This document shows positions 36,735 to 49,448 of a DNA stretch of 64,000 nt, one piece after another. How positions within the stretch are numbered: the stretch's first letter is position 1; each line of letters starts with the position of its first letter. Below the pieces are notes generated by a model. It did not search any database and was not told where the DNA came from. It saw nothing but the letters and a program-made list of their open reading frames with translations. Source of the DNA: Paraphaeosphaeria minitans (lineage: Eukaryota; Ascomycota; Dothideomycetes; Pleosporales; Didymosphaeriaceae); contig WJXW01000009.1 of assembly GCA_015832175.1 (NCBI GenBank), positions 682,001-746,000 of the forward strand, read 5' to 3'. The translations under genes and the position numbers were made by a program.

Positions 36735-37550
36735 ATACACTATACTACCTAGTGCCTAAGTATATTAAGAAGTCTAACTTACGTAGTACTACTATCTTCG
36801 CGTTTAGTAATAATACTAAGCGCGCGGACTATAATATAGTACTTATAACTTACATACGCTATGTATAGAACTTAGTAAACTTTCTAAGAACTATATAAAA
36901 AATAAGAATAAGCGCTGTAACTATTATATTAAAGGTAATTATAGAGGCTATAACTTAGTATGTCTAGAGTTACGCGCTATATATGCGCTTTAGCTAATAC
37001 TTATAGGTGTTAAAGGCGATAAATAGGCGTCTTAATTACCTATACGCCCTTTATAATTACTATTATAGTATAGTTATAGAGACCCTAGATAGGTAGCGTA
37101 AAATAGATAAGTATATAAAGGTAATAGACTTAAAGCTAGCTTATTACTAAAAGTAATTTAACTTAGAGCTAGCTAACTACTAGCGTATTATAGCTTATAT
37201 TAGTATACCTATAGGTATAGCAGCCTAGGTGCCTACTACTAGCCCTTAGTATCTAGACTTAATCCTAGTAGAGTAGCGTTAGATTACTAGTACTCTTAAA
37301 GTAGTTATTCCCCTTATATAGTAGATAGTAAATTTGCACCTCTACTATACTTAAAATATATACTAATAGTTTACTCTAAATTAATCTAGCGTCTACTTCT
37401 TGTTATAATAAGGATAACATAGATAATAGCGACAAAGAGAGTAAAGAAGAGGTTACTACTAGAGGTGTAGTGGGTGAGAATAGTAAAGAAGGTAAAAATT
37501 ATAAAGATAATAAGTAGGAGGGGCGTAAGTAGTATATAGTTTAGTTAGAT
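36735..37550 (+). pseudogene. Cys-rich antisense frame in chromovirus F2
   Basis: This is the counterpart of 30600-31430 in F1. The frame can be followed but has lost more Cys positions, and some codons (for example CGC at about 36,820) show what the F1 codons were before mutation. No function can be assigned. Confidence 0.35.
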
Positions 37551-37639
37551 TGCTTCTTAGAAGCTAGCCTATAGGCCTTAGGTAAATACCCCTAATAAGC
37601 TACAAGTGCTCTATAAGCTATAGTGCTCTATAATAATAT

Positions 37640-39500
37640 ATATTTTATCCACGTTCTATATACTTTTATTATATTCTTTATCTTCTCTTTATATGCGTAG
37701 CTCTTTTTCCTTTAAGAGTTAAGACTAAGTTATCTATATTTTTAAAGTCTAACTCTAGAATCTAGGTATTCTAAATCTTATAATAGCCTTTCTAGTAGAG
37801 TAGGTATTACTTTTACCCCTTTCTTATTTACTTAGCTAGGATTTCTTCTACTTCCTAGACTTCTCCTCCTTTAGGTATAACCTTTAGTAGTTAGGTATTA
37901 ATATCTTCTACTCCTAGCCTTAGTTTCTATTATTTAAAGAGGGGAATATAAAACACGTTATAAATGTAATAGTGTAGTAGAAAGAGTAAGTAGTATACCT
38001 ACGTTCTAACTGCGTCCTATACTTAGAAGGGCCTAATAGATTTTCCTAATAGTTTCTTGCTTAGTTATTAAGGCATATATATATTGTTTATACTAAGTAG
38101 GACTAAATCGCCTCTCTAAAATAACTCTTACTTATGATTCTTATTATAATACTAGCTCTAATACTCTTATACTAAGCATAGGTGCTCTATAACCAATACG
38201 TGTACGCTATATATATATTTTACTCTCTTAACTATATTTAGTAGCTCCCCCTTTAGCCTACTATCTATAGGAGGCGTAGTAAGGATAAGGTGCTTACTAT
38301 ATATAGTATAAAAAAGCGTTATTTTTATTAAATTATAGATAGAGTTATTATGTGTAGATTAAGCTGTTACGAGCAGTTTAACCTAGTTTATTTATAGAAA
38401 CGTAATAAATCTACAAAGGAATTATTTAAGCGTCTAGTTCTAGCGCTCTATTTACCTATTTATCTTAAAATAAAAAGTAGTACTAAGCCTACGCTTTACC
38501 TGTAGTTAGTAGTATATTTCTGCCTAAAATATAAAAGTGAAGATAGAGCCCCTATTAGATATAATACCTTTCTAAATACTAAACTTTAAAATAACGTCTT
38601 AAAAGTAGGCTTCTATAAATTCTTTTATATCCTATGTTTTCTGTGCAGGAATATAAATAGCTATCTTAGAGAAGTAGTACATAATTATAAGAATTATTAA
38701 AAGCGTAGCTACCTTAATTTTTTACTAGTAGAAATCTAGTTATAAAGTGTAGTGACACTTCCTTAAAGATATCCTTTAGCGTTAGAAGAGGTAATAGCTG
38801 GCTATACTTACTATACCTTAGAGCTTTACTCCTTTAGTAGATAGTATAAGTTCTTATATACTTCTAAACATCTTAATTTATAAGAGACTAATAGTAGGTC
38901 CTTTTAATAGCCTTAAGCATTCTATGTACGCTAAAGTGGCCTACTATATACGTGTTATAGTGCTAGAATAAAATCTCTTACCTCATTACTAGTTTATCTA
39001 GGATATATAATCTACTATTATACCTTAGGACTTATATTTTGTTAAGGCGCTATACTTACGCCTTACTACTACTTTAAGTGCTTCTTTTATATTCTAAGCT
39101 AGTAATATGCTTAATAGTAAAGGCGTCCCTTTACTAAAGCTACTAAACTTTAGTAATAAAGTTAGACTCTTTTATTATAGGTTTACTACTAATTAATACT
39201 CTAGCTAGTAAGTATAGTATATATAGCGTATACACTATGGCACTAGTAGTAGAGACCTTTATAGCTCTAGAAATATTAGTAATATACGTCTTATATACGC
39301 CTAATAAGCTTAGCTTATTTATAGATCTGCTTACTCTACTATACTTAGTCCTCTATAGTATTTTGTTCTGTAGGGTAGGTAATAAATAGGTTAGTAATAG
39401 GTTCTCCTATACGTAATCTACCCTCCTTAATAGTTTATCTACTAGGTTTATTTTCCCTAGGCAGTGTTCTCCTTTAAAGTTAAACGCTACTAGGTATATT
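37640..39500 (-). pseudogene. F2 gag-pol, 3' part (integrase and chromodomain)
   Basis: This is the minus-strand continuation of F2 pol to the left of element C. The chromodomain lies at about 37,720-37,830 and the integrase at about 38,000-39,100, parallel to F1 at 31,600-32,900. The frame stops at 39500 where C begins and resumes at 46,207 (ATATT duplication). Confidence 0.85.
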
Positions 39501-39911
39501 TGTTAAATCCAAGAGGGTAGCTAGTCCTAAAGGGTTAAGGTTGGTTCTTGGGCAGGAGTACTTACAGAAGGTAGAAGGTCTTATTAATATAATAGTATCT
39601 TGCGAAGTGTAACAAGTTAATAATTTAGTCTACTAGAATCTAAACAATAGATTAATAAATAGATTAAATATAAGTATAGAGAGCCTATCCTTGCGTTCCT
39701 ATATACTTTAAGCGATTAGTAGACTAATTGCTCTAATTAAACTAATTAAGCACTAATTAGTTACTTAGTATATTAAGTGCTTAGTCTAATTAGTTATCCT
39801 AGCGCTCTAATTACACTAATTAGGTTACGTGACCTTTTATGCTGTGCCACTTAAATAATAAATATAGATACATATAAAGATCCTAGGAGGCCTAGCCTTT
39901 AGATCTTAATA
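39501..39911 (-). repeat. 3' LTR of chromovirus C
   Basis: Left LTR with an intact TGTTAAATCC outer end. The U3 palindrome reads GGTTACGTGACC here, one step from the intact form in the right LTR. Confidence 0.94.
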
Positions 39912-40026
39912 TTATCTCTCTTCTTGCTAGGATTTGTCTTTAAATTATATAACTGTGTTTTATTCCTAGTTATAACTAGAGCTTACCTTACGTTATAAGT
40001 AGTATTAGCTTACTTATATTATACCC

Positions 40027-40577
40027 TAACAACCTTCTAAGTCTAGCACCACTTATTACTATTACCTAACTAATTTTATTAACTCCTTTAGCGAAGTTAT
40101 AGTTAAGAAATGCTTAATATATATAAAACGCAATTATATTTATAAAGTTCACGTTTAGTCTAGAAGATGTAGGGAATGTGTTTATTAAGGTTAACGTTAT
40201 AATATACGTATTTTAGAGTCCAAGTTTAAGCGTTTATTAGTAGAGAAAGAGAAATTATATATATAGATAAAAAAGTTAAGAGAAATATAGAAAGCTGCGT
40301 TTAAGGCCTATAAGGAGGTGTTAGAGAAGTTATAAGTTATATACATACGTAAAGATTAATTATATTAGTAAATAGACTTACTAGATAAGCGTGCTAAGGA
40401 TGTAATAGCGGTTAAGAAGAAGAATATTAAAGAGGCTAAATTTTATAAGGCTGTTAATCTAGTAGTTAATAAGACTCCTTTAGGTCCCTTCTTGTCCCCT
40501 ATAATATAGAGCGCTTTTAAGGATTTCCTATTAGAATTCTAAGATAATCTAGTGCCTTTACTATCTTAGGTACAAAT
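40027..40577 (+). pseudogene. Antisense Zn(II)2Cys6-like plus coiled-coil frame in chromovirus C
   Basis: This is the equivalent of 11150-11700 in B, offset by 28,877 bases with no net indel. It has the same Cys/Tyr positions (C-X2-Y-X6-Y-X8-C-X2-C-X6-Y) and the same Lys/Glu/Leu-rich helical stretch. It is broken by TAA/TAG. Confidence 0.55.
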
Positions 40578-40616
40578 GTTATTATGCTATGTAGGTTATT
40601 AGTAGAATTCTCTAAT

Positions 40617-43600
40617 CTTTTATTAATAGTATCCTAGGTAGTTCTCTAGTTCCTAAGTGTTTTTACTGTGTAGGTAACCTTTCCACTTAATAAGGTACGC
40701 GTTGTTATGCTAATTATATTCTAGAATTCTTTTAACCTTAAATTTGTTTTCTTCCTTAGTCTAGTGGTAGAAGGTAGTTTTAACTAGTGTATTAGGGTCT
40801 ACTAGTTCTAGTAGTAATACGTAGAATACTAGGTGTATTTTTGCATCTAGCGGTAGTTCTAACTTATAGTTTACTAGTAATATTTGCTTAGAAATGTAAA
40901 ATGGTCTAACCTTAATATAATCTAGTTTCTTGTGTTTTCTCTTCTAAGTTTAAAGGTTCTTTATAAGTAGATATACTTTATCCCCCTTCTTTAGCTAAGG
41001 TGCTATTTTTTGTTTTTAATTTTAGTATAAAATTAATTGCTGCTAAGCTTTCTTAAGATTCTCTTAGAGTTATTAGTGTATTTTCTTTATATTTTCTGCT
41101 ATATCTATAGCTTCTTTTACTTTAATTATTGTAGGAAATTATTAATTAAAGAGATATGGGTGTCTTCTGTAGTTTACATAGAATAGTATATGTCCTAATA
41201 CTGCTAATACTTTGTTATTATAGGCTAACTGTGCTATAAGTAGTAATAAAATCTAGTTATTCTTCTAACTGTTATAGTAGATGCGTAGGTACGTTTCTAT
41301 AGTTTAGTTTATACGTTCTGTCTATCTGTCTATTTATAGATAGTAAGCTGTTAATAGCTTTTGTTTTATTCTAAGTAGGGCTATAAGTGTTGTCTAATAA
41401 TTTAACGTAAAGAGCTTGTCTCTATTGCTAATAATTGTTTTTAGGATTCTGTAATATCTAATTAGTTAGTCTAGGATAAGAAAAGCGAGTTCCTTTGCTG
41501 TTATTCTTTTAAGACATAGAATAAGCTTAATATACTTAGTTAGTTAGTAGACTACTACTAGTATACTATTATATTTAATTCCTATTATTAGATCCTTAGA
41601 GTTTAGAATTCCTGTAATAAAATCTATAGCGATGTCTTTCTATAGTGCTATTAGTAATCTAATTACTTATATCTCTCTATATTTAAGATGTGTACTGTGT
41701 TTATTTCTCTAGCATTCTGTATATTTACTAATATAAGTTATTATAGCTTCCTTAATTTCTTTAAAGGTGTAATTCCTTTAGATAAGTTCTATTGTCTTTG
41801 TGATGCCTAGGTGTCTATATATAGGGTTATTATAGTATTATTAGATAATCTTAGTCTGTAGATGTTCTAGAACTTCTTAGTTAACTACTAAAAGTTAATT
41901 TAGTTCTACTATTAGCTCTAGAGATCTATCTTTGGCTTTGCGAAGGATTACAGAGAAGGTTTTTACTTTTTCTCCTACTAGATTACTTTGTTAGCTAAGA
42001 GCGTCTACTCTGCTATTTTCTTTTCTAGCTACATAGATGATTTTAAACTTATACTACCTAGTGGTTTATAACTATTTTTATTATTATAGCGTAAGTTCTT
42101 TTATTATTGTAAACCTTAGAAGGTTCTTATAATCTATATAGATTTCTAGCGTTAAGTAACTAAGCGCGTAAATCCTCTAGTGCTTTAAGGCTTTAATAAT
42201 AGCGTAGAGTTTTTTATTATATATATTATATCGTGTTTTAGCGTTATTAAATTTGCATAAGTAATAGGCAATTAGGTGCTATTTACTGTTATATTCTTAT
42301 TTAGCGTAGGCGCCTAGCGTAAGATTACTAGTGTCTGTTTTAAAGCGTAGTAGTTTATTACTTCTAAAATAAATAAGGATAGGTTCTATAATATATACTA
42401 TCTTAAGGAGTTAGAATAATATTTTACACTTATCTGTCTATTTAAAGGGTACGTCCTTTTTTATAAAATTTATTAAAGGCATTGTAACCTTTGTGTAATT
42501 TTAGATAAATTATTAATTAAATTTATAGAATCCTAAGAATTCTTAGATGTTCTTAGCTATCTTTAGTATTAGCTAGTTCTTAATGTATTTAATTTTACTT
42601 AGTGCTATCTTAATTCCTTCTGTAGTAATAATGTGTCCTAGGAATTTAAGTTATTTAACGTTAAACTTATATTTCTTAAGTTTAATATAAAGGTATGCTT
42701 TGTCTAGTGCTTCTAGTACTATTTATACATGCTTAGTGTAGTCTAATTTGTTTTTAGAAAAAACGAGAATATCGTCTATATACGTAATAACGAATATGTC
42801 TAGATATTTGTAGAGTACGTTATTAATAAGTGCTATAAAAGCTGCTAGTGCATTTGTAAGTCTAAATAGTATAACCTTATATTTAAATAGTTTATAGCGT
42901 GATTAAAATGCTATTTTCTATTCTTTACCTTTCTTAATTTGTATAAGGTAGTAACTGTCTCTTAGATCTATTATTGTAAATATCTTAGCTTAAGATAATT
43001 AATCTTGTAACTCTATAATATTTAGTAGTGGATATTAGTTCTTTATTATTATATTATTAAGTTATTAGTAGTTAACGTATAGTCTATCTAATCCATCCTT
43101 TTTCTTAATAAACATAAAAGGGCTTACTGCTAGTAACTTTAATAGTTATATATATCCTTTCTTAAGGTTTGTCTTAATAAAATTACGTTCTTTAAAGAGT
43201 TCTTCTCCTATCTTACTATATAGTAGTCTAAAGGGTGGCGTCTTCCCTTCTTCTAGGTCTATTGTAAGATCCTAGGGTTAATGTTCTAGTAGGTTTACTT
43301 TTCCTTCCTTTTCTATAAATATATATGTCTATTTCCTGTACTCTCTTAGTAAAGTAAAGGGTATACTATTGTTCTCTTTCTTGCGCTTCTTAACCTAGTA
43401 GTTCCTACTAGCGTCTACTAAAGTGTGCTTCTATTTTTTAACTATTTATCGCAGTATTATGTTGTTAATAACTCCCTTATTTACTATTATTTTTAGTTAA
43501 TACATAGGCTTTGCTTATAATGTATAATTACAGCGTTTAAACAATATTTTCTTTATACCCTAGTTAATCTGTAGGTTATGTATTGTTAACTAAGGTAATC

Positions 43601-45777
43601 CTAAGACTAACTTATACTTAGATCCTAGTAAGATATCTAAAGTAAGTTCCTCTCTATGTTCTTAGACTATTATCGTGGTAGTAACCTCCTAGTATATTTA
43701 AGGTGTCTTAGGCATTAGAGATCTATTCGCGATATAGATAATATAGGGTACTTTTTTCTCTAATATTATAAGTCCTGCTTATCTTACTATTTAATAAGAT
43801 ATAAAGTTCTTTTCTGCGCCTAAGTCTATAAGAGCTTAAGCCTATATTCCTTAAAGCTATACTAGTAGCTTAACTAATACTATACTTACTATAGCATTTA
43901 ATTTAATAAAGGCGTTTTCTTATCTAAGTTTAGACCTAAAAAAGATATCTATTTGTGTAGGTTATAGTTAAGTTCTAGTGCCTAGTATACATTTCTAAGT
44001 ATCCACTTCTATTATTATTCTTAAGTACGTAGCTTATATAGATTATCTTCTTCTTCTTCCTGTAAGGATATTCTTCTATTTTTCCTCCTACAGTCTTTAC
44101 TGTTTCTATGTACTAGTTAAATTAGTAGTTCTGTTATTACTTCTTACGTAGGGTAGTTTACAAAGCTGTCTAAATATTTGGCTATATAGTAGTATTTGCA
44201 GTCTTAGTTTAAACACGTGTACTAGTATAGTTATATATAGTCTTTATTAATAAGCATATTGTAGCATTTATTGCCCTTTAGCGTAAAGTAAGGAAAGTAT
44301 TTTACTTATTATTTATTCTAGAGGTGTTTGTTGTAAGCTATAATAGGGCAGTTTATCTATATCTATTTATAGCGTAGTTTCTTTCTAAGTTGTTTCTTAT
44401 TCTCCTTTTTCTCTATCTTGTGTTATACGTATATTAGTTCTTCGCAATGTATCTATATATAGAATTAGTGTGTAGGATTTTAGTAGTCTAGGTAGTACTT
44501 TAGTACATAGTCTAATTTCTTATTTTTATAGGGTTGTATCCCTTTTGGTGCCTAGTAGGGTTCTATGTAGTCCTAAATATTTAGTTTGTACTTAGGTAAT
44601 ATAGGGTTGTCTTCTTCCCGCCTACTTTATAGGTAAGGAGTAGGAGATCTTAGTATCTCTTCTACGTCTTCTGTGTTATAGTATATATTAGAGTCTTCTT
44701 CTAGATCTTTATATAATTGTGAGTTAAGTAAATCTAATTACTTACTTTACTCTAGTGTAATGCGTTAGTAACTAAATAGTGTTATAACAACTTCCTATTC
44801 CTTATTAGGTTCTTAGTCCTTAATAGTTAGTATATTTAACTTAGTTTAATAGACTTTGTTCTTTAATCTATAGTTTTTAGCTATATAGCCTAGTTTACTA
44901 CATATAAAGCATTTATAGGTCTTAGTTATTAGTTATTAACTTCTATTAGAGACGCGTTTATTAGGCTGCTTAGGGCCTATTTTTCCTCCTTTTCCTTTAC
45001 CTAAGTAGTTAAACTAGACATCTTCTATTAGTTTATATCTTTAGTAGTTCCTTAGCTGTTGCTTTTAGACAATTCTAATAGGGTTCTTATAAACCACTTT
45101 TGCTAGTTATCTAAAGCTTATTACTCTAGGGTTTTAGTAGAGCTCCTGTTACAGTAAGAACTATTCTTTATTAATTCTAATAGTTTCTTTATATAGTTCT
45201 TTAAAATTAGTAATTCGCGCACTACTATGTAGGAGTTTTTTATATAGTTTCTGTTTAAGTCCTTATTTATATATATCCTAAAGAGATTTATTATTCTAGT
45301 TAAGTTGTACAGCATATCTATAAAACTTAGCTATATACTTAGCTGCTAATTGTTTCTAAGTTATAGTCTAAATCTTTGCCTTTATAATAGAGTTCTTATT
45401 AGCAATCCTAAAGAGTTGTTTAAGGTATTTCTTAAAGTTATTATAATCCTTAATAATGTTAACTGTATTAGTGTACTTATTTACGTAATTGTTGTTATTA
45501 TTATTGTGGTCTATTCCTAGGTACTTTTTAAGGTAGGGATAGATCTATAATCCTATATCTCCTCGCATATATATTACTGCGAAGATAACTTTCTTCTTAT
45601 TTTTAAGGGGTTTGTCTAAGTTAAAGAAGTAGAGGTCTAACTAGAGAATCTAGACGTTAGTTTAAGATTGTTTACTAAAGTAGAGATTAGGTTTATGCGC
45701 CTTACTGCTATCCTTTATAGGAGTAATCTTAGCGGCACCTAAAGCTGTAGAAAAGGTAGGAGTTTATAAAGTACTTA
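40617..45777 (-). pseudogene. RIP-inactivated gag-pol of chromovirus C
   Basis: The domain series is the same as in B at a constant offset of 28,877: chromodomain about 40,630-40,760, integrase about 40,930-41,940, RNase H about 42,030-42,360, RT about 42,520-43,240, protease about 43,810-43,850, zinc knuckle about 44,890-44,920, then gag to about 45,777. A stop-free stretch of 64 codons in gag (45121-45315) is chance survival. The segment 43429-44964 appears identical to 14552-16087 of B. Confidence 0.88.
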
Positions 45778-45795
45778 TATTAAAGGTGTTTAAGA

Positions 45796-46206
45796 TATTA
45801 AATCTAAGAGGGTAGCTAGTCCTAAAGGCTTAAGGTTAGTTCTTAGGCAGGAGTACTTACAGAAGGTAGAAGGTCTTGTTAATATAATAGTATCTTGCGA
45901 AGTGTAATAAGTTAACAATTTAGTCTACTAGAATCTAAATAATAGATTAATAAATAGATTAAACACGAGTATAGAGAGCCTATTCTTGCGTTCCTATATA
46001 CTTTAAGTGATTAGTAGACTAATCGCTCTAATTAAACTAATTAAGCACTAATTAGTTGCTTAGTATGTTAAGTGCTTAGTCTAATTAGTTGTCTTAGCGC
46101 TCTAATTACACTAATTAGGTCACGTGACCTTTTGTGCTATGCCACTTGAACAACAAATGTAGATACATATAAAGATCCTAAGAGGCCTAGCCTTTAGATC
46201 TTAACA
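45796..46206 (-). repeat. 5' LTR of chromovirus C
   Basis: Right LTR, intact at its outer end (CTTAACA). It carries the perfect palindrome AGGTCACGTGACCT at 46117-46130. Confidence 0.94.
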
Positions 46207-47071
46207 ATATTACCTATTATACTTATTATAGATTTATCTTCTATATAGCGCGTATACCGCGTAGGTTATTATAGTTACTTAGCACTTATATTATGTGCTG
46301 TGTGCTATCTAGATTATATTTTTATTACTTAAAATAGTACATAATAGTAAGGAGCTTAAGGTTATATACCTTATAATTTAGCTCTATAGCTTAAAGCTTC
46401 CTTAATATAAGAGTAACTAGGTGTTACTTCTAGTCCTTAAATAGCTGCAAAAGAATACTATATATTATAAAAGTAGATATGTTAGTCTTAAATTAGATTA
46501 GTAGCGTAGAGTTAAAGTAGCGCAGAATAGGCGCACTTAAGAAGCGCGTTTTAAGCATTTTAAAAGTATTATTAGCCTTTTCTAACTATTCGAACACTTA
46601 GTTCTTCTTAAGTAGGTCTAAAAGAAGAGTAGTCTCTCGTATATATGCCTTAATAAATTGCCTATAAAAGTTTATAAAGTCTAGAAATAACTAGAGCTCT
46701 TAGATGCTAGTTAGTTATAGCTATTCTATAATAGTTACTATACGCGTAGGGTTAGCGCAGCTTCCTTACGTAGTTATAATAAAACTAAGGAAGTAGACTT
46801 CGCCTGAGGTAAATATACACTTAGTTAAATTAATAAAATGTTTAGCCTTATATAGTAATTTAAGCACAGTATAGATAGCGCGCTAGTAAAGCGTAATATT
46901 CCTATTATAGATATAAATAAGTATATTATCTAGATATATAATATATATATAATCTAGATATAGCGCTAGTACTTTATTAATATATATCTAGAAGCTTACA
47001 GGGGTATTAGGTAAGCTAAATAGTATTACTAGATATTTAAAGTAGCTATAGTAAGTTTAAAATATAGTTTT
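46207..47071 (-). pseudogene. F2 pol, RNase H and RT part
   Basis: The minus-strand RNase H (about 46,220-46,480) and the C-terminal half of RT (about 46,640-47,066) of F2 lie between nested elements C and G. The reading is parallel to F1 at 33,370-34,240. It stops at the GTTTT duplication of element G. Confidence 0.85.
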
Positions 47072-47309
47072 TATTGGTTTGGCTTAATTTGTAATTAGGT
47101 ATCTAAGGATTAATAGTATACTATCGTGTAAAGGGTAAGAAGTAGGTTTAATTAATTACGTCTAGTCTATTATATAAAGGGGCACTAAGGACCTTATAAA
47201 GTCTCTGTCTCTTAGCGCTGCCCTAAGCAGTGGGCTATTATACAGGCCCCTATAAGTAGGTAGGGCTCTACTTTATTTAGTACTATTTATACAATCCACT
47301 ATATAGACA
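47072..47309 (-). repeat. Left LTR of element G
   Basis: Starts TATTGGTTTGGC (ancestrally TGTTGGTTTGGC) and ends ATATAGACA. Same family as the repeats at 49211, 53101, 53703 and 55945. Confidence 0.93.
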
Positions 47310-47799
47310 CTAGTAACTTTTCTTTGTGTAATAGCCTATATTTATTATATACCTCCTTTTCCTATTCTTCTCTATCTATACAGTTAGCCTTCCCCTATTA
47401 GAACAGGTTGTAAGGTAGGTATAGTGTTACTATATAGTAGAGGTCCTATTTACACCTACTCTTGTGTAAATAGGTAGTAATAGCTAACCTACTTAGTTTT
47501 TACCCTACCCCCTCATATAGTAGTAGAGCCGCATTGCGCGATAAAGCTCTTTTTAGGCATATGCCTTATACGCAAATAGAAGGTAGGGTATTAAGTAATA
47601 TAATACTTAGCGCTAGGTCTTAGTAAGTAGGTATAAAAAGATGTCTCCTAGCTCCTCTAAACCCTCTCTTCTTTATCCTACTTTAACGTATATTTACTTT
47701 CCTCCCTTCTTATCTTATTCTTTTTAGTGTTCTAGTATCTAGTAGCTAGTGCTCTATTACTAGTGAATATGTATAACTTTTTTATATAATGCTAATTTT

Positions 47800-47842
47800 T
47801 AACAAGACACACATATATACACATATATATATATATATATAC
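47800..47842. repeat. CA/TA dinucleotide repeat
   Basis: A run of alternating ACACATATATAC and about ten TA units within element G. It looks like a (CA)n stretch partly changed to (TA)n. Confidence 0.85.
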
Positions 47843-49210
47843 TCTTATTATTATATAATAGCTAATAACGCTATTAGTCTATTAGGCGCTAGTACCCTTA
47901 CTACTAGTGTCTTTATACTAGTTATTATAGGCCAGACTAGATTACATATCTAGGTTAACCTCCCTACTAGTTCGCCTAGTATAAGGGCCTTTATATAGAG
48001 CCTAGCAGTAGATATATAATAAATTCTCTAAAGTATCTTTGTTTTATTGTACAATGCTAATAGGTGTAGAATAAAGAGGCTAGAGTAGTCTAGATACCCT
48101 CTTAAGATATTATTATGCAAATCCTAGTTAGTATAAACCTCTAGCGGTAGGCTACTTACGTTATATAATATAAGAGATATTAGTAAGTAGTGCTTATATA
48201 GTCGCGCAAAAGTAGTCTAGGTTTTAGGCTACTACCACTAGTGTAGCTCTATATATAGTGTCTCTATCCTTATATATATAGGGATAGGCCCTAGCTATGC
48301 TCTATATATATATACATTACTTATAGATAGTGTAGGTTATATTATTAGGATTATGTAAAGCGGTTTAGGTTACAGTTATAGTGTTATTATATAAAGGGTC
48401 TATAGCTTATAGTTAAGTTGTAATAGTCTAAAGAGTTTCTTTGTATAGGTGTTCTTTATTATAATATTAGTAGCGACAAAGCCTTTCTTTATAAGAAAAG
48501 CAATAAGCTCTCTTTTTTACTATATAACTAATTTTATTAAAGGTTTTCTCTTTCTCGTTATTAAAATCTTTAGTAAAAGAAAAGATTACCTCTTTACTTT
48601 TAAGGCTGCTTACGTAATATTACGTAATTATATACACTACATAAGTGTTTAGCTGTTTTAGAGAAGGGGGTAGGTAGCTATATAAATCTACTTTATCTAC
48701 TTAGTACTTTTGTGCGATCTCTCTTCTTAAAGTAATAGCTTTAATATTTATTACTTCCTCTACTTATCAAAGCTATATTGCTTCGTCTTCTTACTAAGGA
48801 GGTAGTATTAATTATTATGTAACATCCTTAGATTATAGTTCCTCTAGGAAGTCTTCTAGTCTTAAGACTATATTATTATTATTATTTTTCTTAGTTGTGC
48901 AATGTGTTTGCATTTAGTTATTACTAGTTTAATTATATAATGTGTTTATATTTAGTTATTACTAGTTTAATCATGCGACGTGTTTTTTAGGGTTATAAGG
49001 AGGTTTACTATTTCCTTTTTTTCTATAAAATAGCTTAGACTAGATCGTACAACTCTTTATAGATATACGCGCTTTATTTCTACTTATTATATAATCTAAA
49101 ATTTAATCTCTAGTAAAGGTAATAATATAAGGCCTACGTATCTAGCTTATAGGGCGCTCTATCTTTAGATCTTACTAGTTTCCAGTTAATTAGAATTAAC
49201 TACTAATTAG

Positions 49211-49448
49211 TGTTAGTTTAGCTTAATCTATAATTAAGTATCTAAGGATTAATAGTATCCTATTATGTAAAGGGTGAGAAGTAGGTTTAATTAATTACGT
49301 CTAGTCTATCGTACAAAGGGACACTAAGGACCTTATAAAGTCTCTGCCTCTTAGCGCTGCCCTAAGTAGTGGGCCATTATACGGACCCCTATAGGCAGGT
49401 AGGGCCCCACTTTACTTAGTGCTACTTATACAATCTACTATATGGATA
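49211..49448 (-). repeat. Right LTR of element G
   Basis: Starts TGTTAGTTTAGC and ends ATATGGATA, 238 bp. It differs from the left LTR by transitions. Confidence 0.93.

Larger units (their letters stand above)
39501..46206 (-). mobile_element. Chromovirus C nested in F2
   Basis: 6,706 bp, same family as B: LTRs of 411 bp (39501-39911 and 45796-46206) and an interior of 5,884 bp, the same lengths as in B. The target-site duplication ATATT is perfect (39496-39500 and 46207-46211). Removing the element rejoins the F2 sequence, which then matches F1 around 33,370. It begins TGTTAAATCC and ends CTTAACA on the plus strand. Confidence 0.95.
47072..49448 (-). mobile_element. Pol-less LTR element G nested in F2
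   Basis: 2,377 bp with 238-bp LTRs (47072-47309 and 49211-49448) and a perfect target-site duplication GTTTT (47067-47071 and 49449-49453). F1 shows the uninterrupted site. The interior (about 1.9 kb) has no RT, RNase H or integrase. The orientation is taken as minus because of a purine-rich stretch beside the left LTR and the minus-strand frame better preserved in the sister element H. It must have moved using enzymes of another element. Confidence 0.88.

Noticed and set aside
48449..48652. Plus-strand hydrophobic open frame of 67 codons in element G
   Set aside because: The same segment in element H reads better on the minus strand as the frame from 55607; the plus-strand frame is its shadow.
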